The notes: generated from the letters alone by a model not told the origin. Positions 41,601 to 51,206 are shown, counted from the first letter of the stretch. The stretch is DNA of 64,000 nt from Paramacrobiotus metropolitanus (GCF_019649055.1 NW_026570508.1:1-64000), one strand, 5' to 3'. Program-made: numbers and translations.

Positions 41601-42954
41601 AAGCGTTACAGCGTTTTCTTTTACCAAAGAATCTGGCTGGTTTTGTAATAGCGGCATAATGGTTCCCAGATAACAGAATGTGCAATTTCAAAGGTTGTCT
41701 GAAACTCGCATTTTCACCCGAAAAAACCAGACCTGTCTCTGGATCAGGAGATCTGTACACAAGGATACAAAATTCCGACAGTAAGGCTTCCTGAAACGCC
41801 GCAAAATGTTCGTACGAAACCGCGCCCAGAGAAATTTTTGCCAGCAAGTGCAGTTTAACTGCTTCTACCTCCTGCACCTGTTTTCGACTATCACATAGGT
41901 CCTGCCATCTCCGCTTATCTGTTAAGTGCAGCTTTCTAGCATGAGCAATTGCTATTGCTAGCGATCGTGCAAAACACAGGCTGTCATTATTCTTTACATT
42001 AATGATGCCGCCTCCGTATCGGGTTCTGGTAAGATTTCGAAAGTGTCGCTGGTGCTGGTAACGGTGGTAACCGCTGCGACTCTGTCCGCCAGATTGGTGT
42101 ACCGGGTTACTATTGTTGTCGATAATCAATCCTTTACCTGAAGGTTGTTGGGGTACGCGCAGCAGATTTATAAAAATAGGTGCATCAAGTGAAAACTCTG
42201 TTTTTGACGATAGCGTATTGGCAATAAGATAGAGAAACATTTCAACATTCACCTGGTCTTGCGTCGAGAGCTTAATTTGTATAGGATGAGAAAGCTGTGA
42301 CGATTCCAGTGATACGCTAATAAGGTCGTCTTTATTTGGAACGAAATCTCGAAGCTTTTTGAATATATCTTCCAGCACGGCAAGTAAAACCGGCAGCACA
42401 GAATCTACGCCATGTACTGGCAGTTTTGCAAGTTGAATCTGAAAGTTTCCCGCCCATACGTTAAATTTTTTGCTGTGCCGTGATGTGATTGAATGAAGCT
42501 GATAATAACGCGCGGGTTGGTTGAGCACTTTGTCAATTTCTGAACCTTTGGCTAGCTCGCTTTGGACGTCGCTTGTGGCAGTCGTGGTGGTGGTGGTGGT
42601 GGTGGTGGTGGTGGTGTTATTATTGTTGTTAGTGCTTGGGCTCTCGCTAACCATTTCGTTTACGCGATTCGAAAACAGCTTGTACGAAAAAGAAATATGT
42701 CGGGTCTGACGATACAAGAATGAAACATCTTGAACAGTTTTGCACTTTGCGTAGAGTTTGGTTAATTTCTCCTTGCCAACTTCCGGTGGTTTGCGTTTGG
42801 TCTGGGGAATTTTCTTTTGTTGTGTTATTTTCAAGGATGCTGCTGCCGCCTGCTTCCTCTTTTGTTGCCGTCCTGCCGCCCTTTTCACAGGTACTTTCTG
42901 TTTGGTCTGATTGTTCTGACTGTTGGTTGTGTTGCTGCTGCTTACGCGGACCAT
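38665..42954 (-). CDS. polB: Protein-primed family B DNA polymerase with N-terminal extension
   Basis: 1429 residues. The basic N-terminus has poly-Asn/Thr (about 108-128). An OTU-protease-like patch at about 315-435 has the NNDSLCFARSLA box and a later NHYAAI histidine. A Cys/His-rich stretch lies at about 448-570. Exonuclease motifs are DFEAD (about 587), HNLMGYDGNF (about 640) and YCENDCQ (about 789). The polymerase has DKNSLYP (motif A, about 1014), SKLMLNTLWGRLA (motif B) and LYVDTDCV (motif C, YxDTD). This is the Polinton/adintovirus replicase that copies the genome from protein-primed ends. The whole frame is open, so it could still be functional. The OTU-like assignment rests on two short motifs only. 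Confidence 0.93.
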   Translation of the reverse strand: MVRVSSSNTTNSQNNQTKQKVPVKRAAGRQQKRKQAAAASLKITQQKKIPQTKRKPPEVGKEKLTKLYAKCKTVQDVSFLYRQTRHISFSYKLFSNRVNEMVSESPSTNNNNNTTTTTTTTTTTTATSDVQSELAKGSEIDKVLNQPARYYQLHSITSRHSKKFNVWAGNFQIQLAKLPVHGVDSVLPVLLAVLEDIFKKLRDFVPNKDDLISVSLESSQLSHPIQIKLSTQDQVNVEMFLYLIANTLSSKTEFSLDAPIFINLLRVPQQPSGKGLIIDNNSNPVHQSGGQSRSGYHRYQHQRHFRNLTRTRYGGGIINVKNNDSLCFARSLAIAIAHARKLHLTDKRRWQDLCDSRKQVQEVEAVKLHLLAKISLGAVSYEHFAAFQEALLSEFCILVYRSPDPETGLVFSGENASFRQPLKLHILLSGNHYAAITKPARFFGKRKRCNACNKFLNHLDHFHHRCRKKCFNCQRLDCPNEQEIPCGKCNRVFRNADCFAIHKKAIESSSSSQDYHLTTDCQKRQKCNDCDSIICMERPRHPELPLHQCGEYFCRSCKLVVCAQHRCFVQVHEKPPKPDQPFLYCDFEADISNACHVPIAGVAVNDDGKAKKFFGHNAGTKFCQWLFHKRHKNYIVIFHNLMGYDGNFIMQYLQSNELWPDVIMRGLKFLQIKVSALLCNFYFGTNNCFFVFPLHQVAKYNILLRDSLAFLPMALAEMPKAFGFEAAKGRFPFLFARAENFNYAGCIPDEQYFLTSQMKVDDYKVFRDWYDAEKATKKIWRFTEEILKYCENDCQVLRIACQKFCENMKALCGGFNPLIESVSLPGYVNTVFRALFMPKNSIQYLTYRDLQTHRTYSYESLEWLFYLQKTEEIFIRHARNHPDGEKRIGRYHVDGFSEVRNEVFEYHGCYFHGCPACYANDTTAYGGHNMGQLLRSTKHQQAFLENRGYKYRCIWSCQWSVQKKQDTDTTKILQNFRHIKPMDVRDVLFGGRTEAFRLLAVPDVEQGQYVSYLDKNSLYPAVCKQKLYPVGLPEKIYNNFADIDEYFGIAHVRVLPPQNLHLPLLPQRINNKCMFVLCCRCAERNNQKTSCGHSDEERSFNGVYTTPELNLAKKLGYTVVEIYEIWHYPVKGDLFSKYISTFMSEKAAASGYPAGCLSVSEKLAYLKLFKDRDGVVVQPDRMENNPTRRLLSKLMLNTLWGRLAIKENKPKFEYVKTMQRFNELFYSGTFDVNYIDIINNDVLQVQSTSISNVDSTDLRANIIVAGFVTSYARLELYTGMSSVGIERLLYVDTDCVIAMEGPGLASLPVGDCLGEFKSEIGDDKIVLFVCGGPKMYAYRTAKGHTAFKAKGITINQGNIDFFTPEMLAELVKDPKIMHYFINPYKIFRIKGKWELQTREQRKMLRFTFDKRVIIQKSGFRTEPFGFRQN

Positions 42955-43513
42955 GTTTCCTTATTTTGTGACGGGGTGACAATATCCTCTGTTACAACAA
43001 CTACGCAAAACAGCACAATTCCGATAAAACCTTTCAGATGGGCCGCCGTTAATTACCGTTGACGTTATCACTATCAGTATAGCACAGGCAACTTTTGAAA
43101 ATATGCTAAACATAGACAGGTGTACGCAGCACAGAAGGATGTGCAACTGCCTGCACTGACATCCTTCTGCCAGCTGTTAGCGAGTTTATATGCGTGCCTG
43201 TAGCGACCAACATTCAACCTTTAAACGAATCTGTGCGTGATTAACAGCGACCAAGTTACAGCAGAATGCAAAAGAATGATTGTTTAATTGCGTGGTATAG
43301 TTTGTGTGGGCGGTAGGCGGTTAGTAGTCGGGCGGTCATCTCACTTAACTTTCTCCGCCTCCTTTAACGCCTCCGGTACATTAATTGTTCGTGTGTGTTT
43401 GAAGCCCTCCCATTTGCGTGTGGCAAGTGTCGCTATTATTTACCCGTGTGCCTACATATAAATGCAAGTGGTAAGTTGGCCACAGCATTTGGTAATCGTT
43501 GACGTGACTAATA
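42955..43513. promoter_or_regulatory. Divergent promoter between PolB and the BIR-like gene
   Basis: No ORF accepted. A TATA-like ACATATAAATGC at about 43454-43465 lies about 50 bp upstream of the + strand ATG at 43514. GC boxes such as GGGCGG occur near 43309 and 43331. Confidence 0.45.
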
Positions 43514-44308
43514 ATGGATCCCCCTACTACTGTTCAGTTTAATTTTGGCCCTCTTCTAGCTAGCGGTTGCAAAGGCGGCGGCGGTGCCGCATTAGCATCA
43601 TCATTGTCATCACCATTGCTCAATCGCGCTTATGTTCGTGACAATAACAACGCCGACGCCAACGACAATAACAAGGTGGATAATCGTCCTAACGGCCACG
43701 GAAGTGGAGAGAGCGACGACGACCAAGCTGTTTATGATCATGACGATTACGAGAGCGCCTCGCTGCTTTACAACAGTCCCGAGAAAGACCGCATGCGACA
43801 CATGTATACCGTCATGTTCCACCTGCCACACTGGAAACGCTGTTATTTATCGGGCATGGGCTACAACTTTAGAAGCACTGTACGTTGTTTGCACTGTGAA
43901 AAAGAACTATATTGGCGTCAGACAGATGCTATTATACATCACGCTGAACGAGAATGTCAAGATATGAAAGCTTTTTCACTTTTAAACACCGATCCTCATG
44001 AATGGCACGCATCTCGCCGCCGCACACACCCCAACCGTTTACGCACCTTTTACGACCTGCCGAATTTCCAGGATATTGAATTTTTGGTACAACACGATTT
44101 TTACCCGACTAACGAAATCCAGTGTGCACATCCCGGTTGCACGTGGACAAGAAAATGGGAAGATATCAAATGCGTCGATTATCTTAAAAATTACAGCCAT
44201 GGCCGAGTGCATCGGTACAAGGTTTTTCCTTACGATAGTAAAAGCCCAAAATTTTCTGTTGTGAGATCTTTAATGAAATCGCAAAAGGATACGTTTAAAA
44301 ATGAATGA
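43514..44308 (+). CDS. BIR-like zinc protein
   Basis: 264 residues. A low-complexity Asn/Asp-rich N-terminus (about 35-75) precedes two zinc-binding repeats. The first has CLHCEKELYWRQTDAIIHHAEREC (C-x2-C...H-x5/6-C, a BIR spacing) after a 'FHLPHWKRCYLSGMGYNF' lead. The second, degenerate, has IQCAHPGCTWTRKWEDI with a later SHGRVH. It lacks the Gly-x-Asp core of a classical BIR, so caspase binding is uncertain. Its 3' end overlaps the tail of the convergent RNR small-subunit gene by 39 bp. Confidence 0.6.
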   Translation: MDPPTTVQFNFGPLLASGCKGGGGAALASSLSSPLLNRAYVRDNNNADANDNNKVDNRPNGHGSGESDDDQAVYDHDDYESASLLYNSPEKDRMRHMYTVMFHLPHWKRCYLSGMGYNFRSTVRCLHCEKELYWRQTDAIIHHAERECQDMKAFSLLNTDPHEWHASRRRTHPNRLRTFYDLPNFQDIEFLVQHDFYPTNEIQCAHPGCTWTRKWEDIKCVDYLKNYSHGRVHRYKVFPYDSKSPKFSVVRSLMKSQKDTFKNE

Positions 44309-45409
44309 ATAAAGACTAGTTCGAAATTCAGCATCTGCAGTAAATGTATGGTTTAATTCTTGCATCTTGCTTCCTATATGCGCTTTGCGGTATTCCGAGA
44401 CACGACGCTCGAAAAAATTGCTTTTTCCTTCAAGCGAGATGTTTTCCATGAAAGGTAAAGGGTTAGGTGTGTTAAATATACCATCCATTTCCAACATTTT
44501 CAAGAGTACATCAGCTACAAACTGCACGTAGCGTCTCATAATGGTTGAGTTAAGGCCGCGAAGCGGATGAGAGAACGCACTTTCCCAAAATCTTGATTCG
44601 ATTTCAACTGCCTCCTGTACCATCTCTTAGATTTTTTCCGTTGGCACTTTGTACTGCAACTGACGATAGAGCCAACAGGCGAATTCCACGTGCTGCGACT
44701 CATCGCGCGCAATAAGTTCATTACTAAAGGTCAATCCTGGCAGGAGACCACGGCTTTTAAACCAGTAAATAACCGCAAATGCTCCGCAAAAAAACAGCAT
44801 TTCTACGCAGGCAAATGCAATTAGACGTTCGCTAAATGAACGTTTCCGGCGATCTCTTATGTAGCGAGTTGCCCATTCCGCTTTTTCGGCTACATTTTTA
44901 TTATTAATAATTGCTTGCAGCAACTGTAACCGTTGGGTACTGTCCTGGACGTAGGTCAGAATAAGAAGCGAATACGTTTCGCTGTGTATATTTTCCATGA
45001 AGATCTGATAAGCATAAAATGCTCTTATCTCTGGACTTTGTACTTCTATTAGAAAATTTTCTGCTAGATTCTCCATCACTAAGCCGTCAGAAGCGGCAAA
45101 AAATGCTAGGACATTACAAACTAAAGTTTTTTCATGGTCTAGGAGGGATGGCCACTGTCGAACGTCATGTGCAAAGTTGATCTCTTCAGGCGTCCAAAAA
45201 CAGGCCACGGCTTTTTTGTACAGCTCCCAGGCTTCGTTCAGTTCTATGGGGAATAACACATACCTTTTCCACGATGACTGAAGAATTGGCTCACCTCCTG
45301 TTTCTGCAGCAATCACTTTATTGTTGTTAGTTTCATCGTCATCGTCGCTGAGAGTGCGGTCATTAGGAGGACACCTGTTGTCACTCAGATCAACGGTAGC
45401 GACATCCAT
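44270..45409 (-). pseudogene. Ribonucleotide reductase small subunit with in-frame TAA
   Basis: A full-length R2 protein in one frame is interrupted by TAA at 44629-44627, immediately after PTEKI. The frame continues with GAG ATG and the conserved helix that follows. Metal ligands are present: Asp in INFAHDVRQW, Glu in GLVMENLAEN, Glu/His in MENIHSETYSLL, Glu in FACVEMLFF, Glu/His in ARDESQHVEF. So is the radical Tyr in HSETYSLL. The canonical C-terminal peptide binding R1 (here FTADAEF) is followed by 17 extra residues, as if the normal stop were lost. The enzyme makes dNTPs; no R1 gene is in the element, so it would pair with the host R1. The stop means decay, readthrough or assembly error. 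Confidence 0.85.
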
Positions 45410-45735
45410 TGCTACCAGACTGGATATGAAGTTTTAAAATAAAAGCAGATGTGCAATGGATTATATAGCAATCTGAGGTAATTACAGCGGAACAGTATTA
45501 TCACGCAACCATTACTTGATATATGTCTGCCTGCCTGCCTGCCTGAGTCGCTTATGCAGATTTTTCGTAATATTTTTACGTTTAAAAAGCCCTGCACGCT
45601 GAACATTCAGAATTCAGTCAGTCAGTCAGTCAGTCAGACAGTCAGATATTCTTCAAATCTTCTCACGACGCATAGCTGGAGATTTTATTCACCTTTTCAA
45701 CTGGGATTTTAAGCTTTTGTTAAATTTGTTGAAGA
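45410..45735. other. Intergenic region with (GTCA)n repeat
   Basis: This divergent gap between the RNR gene and the Gln-rich gene contains GTCAGTCAGTCAGTCAGTCA at about 45614-45634 and a (GCCT)n run at about 45527-45544. No gene seen. Confidence 0.6.
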
Positions 45736-47200
45736 ATGGATTCAACACAGTGTCCGAATGCATTTTCGATCGGCGCAGCCGCCGCCCCCGCCGCAGCTAT
45801 TCTTAACAACCGCGTGTCTCAACCACCACTGCCACCGACACACGATCGTCAAGTGATGGGTCGCATTATGACGCAACAATCACACCTTTATCCGGAACAA
45901 CAGCCGACATCATCAGGAGCTAATACAACCGCAACAACCACCTATCTTGCCTTGCTACCATTCCAAGCAGCAGCTCCACCAGCAGCCGCGATAGCGGATA
46001 CGCCGACGATGACGGTAACAACGACAAAAATTACACCAACGGCGACTAACACTATGACCACCACTTCTCCGCAAAGTTTCTTTAACCCACTTCGTCAGCA
46101 GAATCAACTACAACAGCACCTGCAATTTGGGCAATATCCTCAGGCAACCGGCAGCTTTTCTATTGCTTCCAATAACTCTGCCACCGGTGCTGACAACGTG
46201 ACCTTTGAAACGAATGGTAAGAATGATATCTCGACATTTTTTGTTACTTTTAACTGCTTTTCCCGCCAAGTCAGTTCAATTGCGATGTTTTGTTTAAATC
46301 TATGATAATGGAGACCAATACTTATTTTGGTGTATGATTATCCTAGACATATCTCCACCGCTGAACAGTCATCTCCATCACGCTTCCATTCTGAACGAAT
46401 TTCTCGTTAATGCTCATCAACAGCAGCAACAGCAGCAGCAAAGCATTCCAACAAATAACAGCCACCCGTTCGTGAACCATCAGCATCCTCAGAAAAACAC
46501 CTTCCAGCACCGGGAACATTTTGATGAAGCTCCTGTCTGGGTTCCCCCGCTTGCTTTATCGGAACATGTGCTGCCGCCGCACCCGCCACTGGCCAGGTAT
46601 TCCACATCTTTGCAAGGTCAGCAACAGCCGCATTGCTACCACAATCTCTCACTGTCGCAGCAGCAAGTACAACACCATACGGGAGGGAATTTTAACAACC
46701 GGCCTGTTTACGCTGTTGACATGCCTGCCCCACAAGAGCATCTACAGCAGCAGCAGCAGCAGCAACATTCGTGCCCTAATGTTATGCTTAATTTTGATAA
46801 AACTGCATCGCGGCTGTCCGAGTACGTGCCAGACACTCCACTTACAGCTAAGCCATACTTGGACCCTGTCGGCCATTTCAATCAGCTGGGCAGGATACGC
46901 GAAGCACGCCGTGTAATCAATGACCTGCAGCATTCTGTGCTTAATCCCAATACTACTACCAAGGCTGAATGGAGTGTTATTATGGAAGCAATGAAAACGT
47001 TCTACGTTGTCGCCGCAAAGGAATATCTTGAGTCGCATCCCACTTACAAGACTAATTTTGCGGCAATCATTGCAGAAATAGCTTCACGAATCCAAGCAGA
47101 AATCCGTCAACGCCAGCAGCAGCAGGGACAATGCCATCATAACGAGGTTTTCAATCTGGAGGCGGTACGAGCAATGAAGCGTAAACGAGACGATTATTAA
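45736..47200 (+). CDS. Gln/Pro-rich protein of unknown function, two exons
   Basis: Exon 1 (45736-46216) ends AATG|GTAAGA; exon 2 begins after TCCTAG at 46346 and ends at 47200; phases match, giving 444 residues. The first 330 residues are low complexity (Ala, Thr, Pro and Gln runs). The C-terminal 110 residues look folded and helical (HFNQLGRIREARRVINDLQ, IMEAMKTFYVVAAKEYLES) and end in an NLS-like AMKRKRDDY. No family was recognised. By position between capsid and nucleotide genes it might be a virion or transcription-associated protein, but that is a guess. Confidence 0.7.
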
Positions 47201-47297
47201 AACAGCCCGCCTTCGCCCGCCTCCGTGGTGCACCTGTTCCACCATTACCACCACGCAATTTAAACCGTCTGTTCCGCGCATTTACGCACGCAAACAG

Positions 47298-48053
47298 TTG
47301 GAAGTAACCATAATGTCAGCGTCTACATCTGTTAATGATGCTGCTGATAGTATTACCCAAACTCCATTTCTCGTGGTATTTGAAGGAATTGCCGGGTCCG
47401 GAAAATCTGCACACTGCTCTCTCCTTGCATCTAGCCTTATTCAAGAAGGATATGAAGTTTCCATTTATAATTTTCCCTACTTCTCCTCCTCCTCCTCCTC
47501 CTCGTTCTGTAACGACGCAAAACTGCCGTATTTAGCGCCTGCCTTGAATTCAGCCTTATCATCCCTTTGTCATTTTCGATCTGCATCCACCTATCTTATG
47601 TTAGCTGCCAATAGAGGATTACTTAATGAAGCAATCAAGATTGATCTTGCTGGCGGCAAAATTGTGCTCGTAGACCAATACCTCCTAGGCGACCTAGCCC
47701 ATGGATTAGCTCGTGGCCACACGTTAGAGTGGATGGAGAACATTGAAAAACATGTTTCCAACATCACACCAAACATCACCTTTTATTTAGACCTCCGGCC
47801 CATGGAAGCGCTACGGCGGATGCTCCGCTCACGCTGCCCATCTATTGACCAGAGTGTTAATACAGTTGTTGATGACTATGGTAAAGTTTGCTCCGCATAT
47901 CAATTGTTATTATCTCAAAATAACCACCCGTGCAGTTGTTTCTATGTGCCTGCTACATTGTGTAGTGAGTTATTGTCACGCAACATTATGAAAATTTTTC
48001 GGGAAGTGTATAATGAGAACAGTAAACCACTTGATGTAACCAGTATGCTTTAA
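47298..48053 (+). CDS. Thymidylate kinase
   Basis: About 250 residues; the better start may be the second ATG at 47313. The P-loop is FEGIAGSGKS. The region around RSASTYLMLAANRGLL, VLVDQYLLGDLAHG (the position of the DR-Y motif) and ITFYLDLRPMEALRRMLRS fits the dTMP kinase fold: nucleoside binding, then the LID-side arginines. It phosphorylates dTMP to dTDP. Together with the RNR small subunit in the same element it would raise dTTP for replication. A poly-Ser insert (about 63-70) is an oddity of this copy. Confidence 0.85.
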   Translation: MEVTIMSASTSVNDAADSITQTPFLVVFEGIAGSGKSAHCSLLASSLIQEGYEVSIYNFPYFSSSSSSSFCNDAKLPYLAPALNSALSSLCHFRSASTYLMLAANRGLLNEAIKIDLAGGKIVLVDQYLLGDLAHGLARGHTLEWMENIEKHVSNITPNITFYLDLRPMEALRRMLRSRCPSIDQSVNTVVDDYGKVCSAYQLLLSQNNHPCSCFYVPATLCSELLSRNIMKIFREVYNENSKPLDVTSML

Positions 48054-48140
48054 TTATAAAAACGAATAAACGTATGCAAGCAAAACTGAGCATCTGAAAT
48101 TGTACCTTCGTTAACAGCCTAATCACTTAATTTGTAACTT

Positions 48141-49736
48141 TTACAACACATTAATGAATCGTTTATTTTTATCTATTTGAAAAATGCGAGGTTGTTCGTA
48201 GAAAACAAGCAGCTCAATTGGCTCCTTAAGAGGGGATGCAAATTTAAGTTCCAGCCTAGCCATTTGTCTCCGCTCAACCGGTATATCATCCGTATTATGA
48301 TTGGGTGTGAGGTCAAACGGAAAAATGCTCTGTAAAAAAGAATTCACCATGAAGACAATTACTTATTACAATGTAAGATTCGAACTCACCGTTCCGTATC
48401 GCAACTCTAGATAAGACGTATCGGAAGAACATGCATAGTCACGATTGCCTAATTGGCAAGCTAATGCAGTGTATAGTAAAGCGTAATATCCGTTCTTAAA
48501 ATCCGTTTTATAGCTGTAAATTTGATTATCTACAACCAGGCTTATTTCTTCTAGATCAAAATGTTGGAAATTTAACGGATTTTTTTGGTAGTTGCCCAAA
48601 TAGGCGTCATGCGTTACCATAGCAAAAATTAAACGATTCGGCACCTTCTCTGTACCAAAAAAATTATCGATTGTATACAGTCGCTGTCCTGGGGTAAGTG
48701 CGCGAGTTCGTACGTCCGTTGCAGCATACATTTTGTAGATGGCCGGGGCTGTGGATAGTCTTTTTTGAATTTGGTCATTTAATTTAGCTGACAGTTTAAC
48801 GTAGCGTGTGAGTAAACGCATATCCAGTATGTTGAGGAAATAATTAGGGTCAATGTCGCCCGACATCAAATAAAATGCAGGGTTTCGTTTGAATAATCGG
48901 ATTCGGATAGATATTTCAGGAAGCAGGTAGTTGTCAAGGTGAAACAATTCATGCATAATTTTTCCTAACATTTCGAAAGGTCGGCCTTCTTTTGTTATGT
49001 TGTAGCGCGCTGTTAAACCTTCGTTGGTTTCCGCATTCAATATGTCGAAACTGTCTAAACTATTCTGAGGTTGTACGCGACTTAGGCGGTCTTTAAACCA
49101 CATTACATTTCGCAAGAGGTTTTTTTTCACACCGCGGGAGTAGTTCAGTAAAGTATGGAAGTATGCTTTATATCCGTAATTAGCGTAACTGACAATGAAA
49201 GGTGTGCCGTTTAGTTCAATTTCTACACGCTCAAAGCAGAGATAGAAGAGCAGATTGACGGGTGCTGCATCGCGGATTCCTATGTCGCTTATTTTGTTTG
49301 CATAATGTTGTCTCTGGCCTTCATCTAAGCCTGATACTATATCGGCAATTACTGGATCATCCAGCGGGTTTTCCGTGTAGTGTGTTTGTTTTGGCGGCTG
49401 CAGCTGCTGCGGCTGTCCCTGACCAGCTTCTGGTGCTTTTGATTGAGGTGCTGCAGAAGCGTCTACTTTGGTGGTCGCCGCTTTAGTTTTACCTAATGGT
49501 TTTGTGCTGTCACGGCCAACAATTTGGCAGCGCATATACAACATCGTATCGGCTAAATCCAAATAATATTCCGTAGATGGTATCAAAAATTCAATTATTT
49601 CTGAATTATTGACAACCTGGTTGAGTGGTAAAATTTCCATCGTATGACTGCCCTCGATAGTTGACTGTGATACCGGGGGGTCAAACAGTTGCAGTTCATC
49701 GGGAAATTTTTCAATAGTCGCTTGCTGTTTCGCCAT
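48141..49736 (-). CDS. Major capsid protein (double jelly roll), two exons
   Basis: Exon 1 is 49736-48390 and exon 2 is 48329-48141; a 60-nt intron with a GTGAGT donor and TTTTTTACAG acceptor joins them in phase 0 to give about 511 residues. Features typical of adintovirus/Polinton hexon-like proteins: the N-terminal 'SEIIEFLIPSTEYYLDL' strand region, the DAAPVNLLFYLCFERVEIEL block, the NPAFYLMSG region, and a C-terminal end (FPFDLTPNHN, RLELKFASPL, ELLVFYEQPRIFQIDK). A Pro/Gln-rich loop lies at about 85-120. It would form the pseudo-hexagonal capsomers of an icosahedral shell. Without splicing the C-terminal strand is lost, so the intron is needed. Confidence 0.88.
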
Positions 49737-49756
49737 GATACTCCGTAGAATTATAA

Positions 49757-50061
49757 TTAGATCAGAGAAGCTAATGTCTTTCCACGTGTAATTTTTTGAA
49801 ATAATCCCGTTCGAATTGCTCGTTTATTTCGTCGTCGCCGTCGTCCCGCTCGTCTTCTACGTCGAAAAGATTTGCCTATAACCGTTGACTGCACTATAGT
49901 CCGTTTAATGACACGATTTCCTCGCCGTCGTCGTACTCGTCGTCCTCGTCTGTTCGTCGCTGTCGTATGTCCCGCCGTTTTTAATAATGTATAAAGCGTA
50001 AAAACGCGAGTACAAGACTCTACTTTGGCAGAATGAACACTTACTGTCGCTTTTTATTCAT
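49757..50061 (-). CDS. Arg-rich core protein, predicted tiny first exon
   Basis: A - strand frame at 49949-49757 encodes about 64 residues dominated by Arg (GRRVRRRRGNR, SFRRRRRAGRRRRRNKRA) and ends at TAA. It has no ATG of its own. Upstream, ATG at 50061 starts a 17-nt exon encoding MNKKR plus two bases, ending in a perfect CA|GTAAGT. An AG at 49951-49950 gives a matching acceptor phase. The product, about 69 residues, looks like the small basic DNA-condensing core peptides of adenovirus-like viruses. The coding stretch is clear; the micro-exon is inferred. Confidence 0.5.
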
Positions 50062-50247
50062 TTTATATAGTAGCAGCAGCAGAAGCAACAACATCAACAA
50101 CTACAAGTTCTTCAACAAATTTAAAGAGAGCCACGCCCACGTTGTTCTTACGAGAAGAAAAGTTAAATTGCGTTCTTTCTAAGTTTCATTCCGACATCAA
50201 ATGCATACATTACGAAACTAATTTTTAGAAACACTTCTCCAAACCAC

Positions 50248-51114
50248 CTACATCATTGTAGAGTCGTTAAGCTTGCATTTTCGATAATGGAGAACCACTG
50301 CCGATTCCCCAAGCGCGTCTTCTTTCCACTGCATTTTCCAGTCAGTCTGTAGCTGAATAAATGGGTTTGCTTTGGAGAACCAATTATGCACAGGAAGGTA
50401 AATTCGTGTAGCAGGTTCGTATCCCTTCTCCAGTTCAGTCGGGGTTATCATGGCAAGTAAGTTTTCTGCTCGACTGCCAAACGCTGCAGGAATAGTATGA
50501 CTCAGTGTTACCAGAACCTGTCGCCGTCCGCGTGCAGGATCAACCAGGAGACGATGCCGTGCGAGGCGTGTATCGCTGAACTTGGGAAAATTTTGATCGT
50601 GTACATAAGACGTGAGAACATGTTGCCGCATAACTCCATTAGAATCGTCATAGGTCAACCCGAGTGCCGCACAGAGTAGATTACCGCGGTTTACAATTTG
50701 TATTTCGTCGTTCTCACTAAACCAATACAGTCTTCCATCAATTAACTGGATCTGCGGTCTGGTGGCCCAGGCACATGCCGCTCCACTTCCTGTCAATATC
50801 GCATCGACAGCTTTAGCAAGTGCGGCGATAAAATCTGCAGGCGGTTTTTCGAAATCTGATTCCGCTAAAAACCCATCAAGGTAAACTTCGCAGGAATCTG
50901 CTTGACTCTTGTAATGGATTGTCAGCTGCCTTTGTTCAGGAGGAATTTTGGAAAATTTTGCGGAGGAATAAGCCCGTACGAGAGCCACTTCCCAAGGCTG
51001 TTCTAACTCCTTGTAGGACAGCAGCGGCAGCTGAATCTTATTAGAGAAATTCGTTGCCGTATTGTGGAGGACCGTAGCGCCATACGCTGGTGAAGCTCCG
51101 CTGTGCAGGACCAC
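50248..51114 (-). CDS. Penton-like minor capsid protein
   Basis: 288 residues. The N-terminal block (ATVLHNTATNFSNKIQLPL, then LEQPWEVALVRAYSS) matches the 'NTxxxFxxxLPxxxxLxxxWEVxLxE' signature of Polinton/adintovirus penton proteins, and the rest is strand-rich as for a single jelly roll. It would occupy the fivefold vertices of the capsid. It lies in the same direction as the capsid and core genes, in line with a late structural cluster 51.1-48.1 kb. Assignment from memory of the family, not a search. Confidence 0.75.
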   Translation of the reverse strand: MVLHSGASPAYGATVLHNTATNFSNKIQLPLLSYKELEQPWEVALVRAYSSAKFSKIPPEQRQLTIHYKSQADSCEVYLDGFLAESDFEKPPADFIAALAKAVDAILTGSGAACAWATRPQIQLIDGRLYWFSENDEIQIVNRGNLLCAALGLTYDDSNGVMRQHVLTSYVHDQNFPKFSDTRLARHRLLVDPARGRRQVLVTLSHTIPAAFGSRAENLLAMITPTELEKGYEPATRIYLPVHNWFSKANPFIQLQTDWKMQWKEDALGESAVVLHYRKCKLNDSTMM

Positions 51115-51206
51115 ATATTATCCATTTTCCATCATCTTAGCGTTTAGATTACAGTCTGCAACGAATAACAAAGAATTCAAATTTTTTGAAAGATGCATAA
51201 ATAACA

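Noticed and set aside
42521-42709. + strand Val-rich ORF inside PolB
   Set aside because: It is the reverse complement of the poly-Thr/Asn tract of PolB.
44627-44629. Programmed stop-codon readthrough in the RNR gene
   Set aside because: No known readthrough context or structure was seen; mutation or assembly error is simpler, so it is left as a question.
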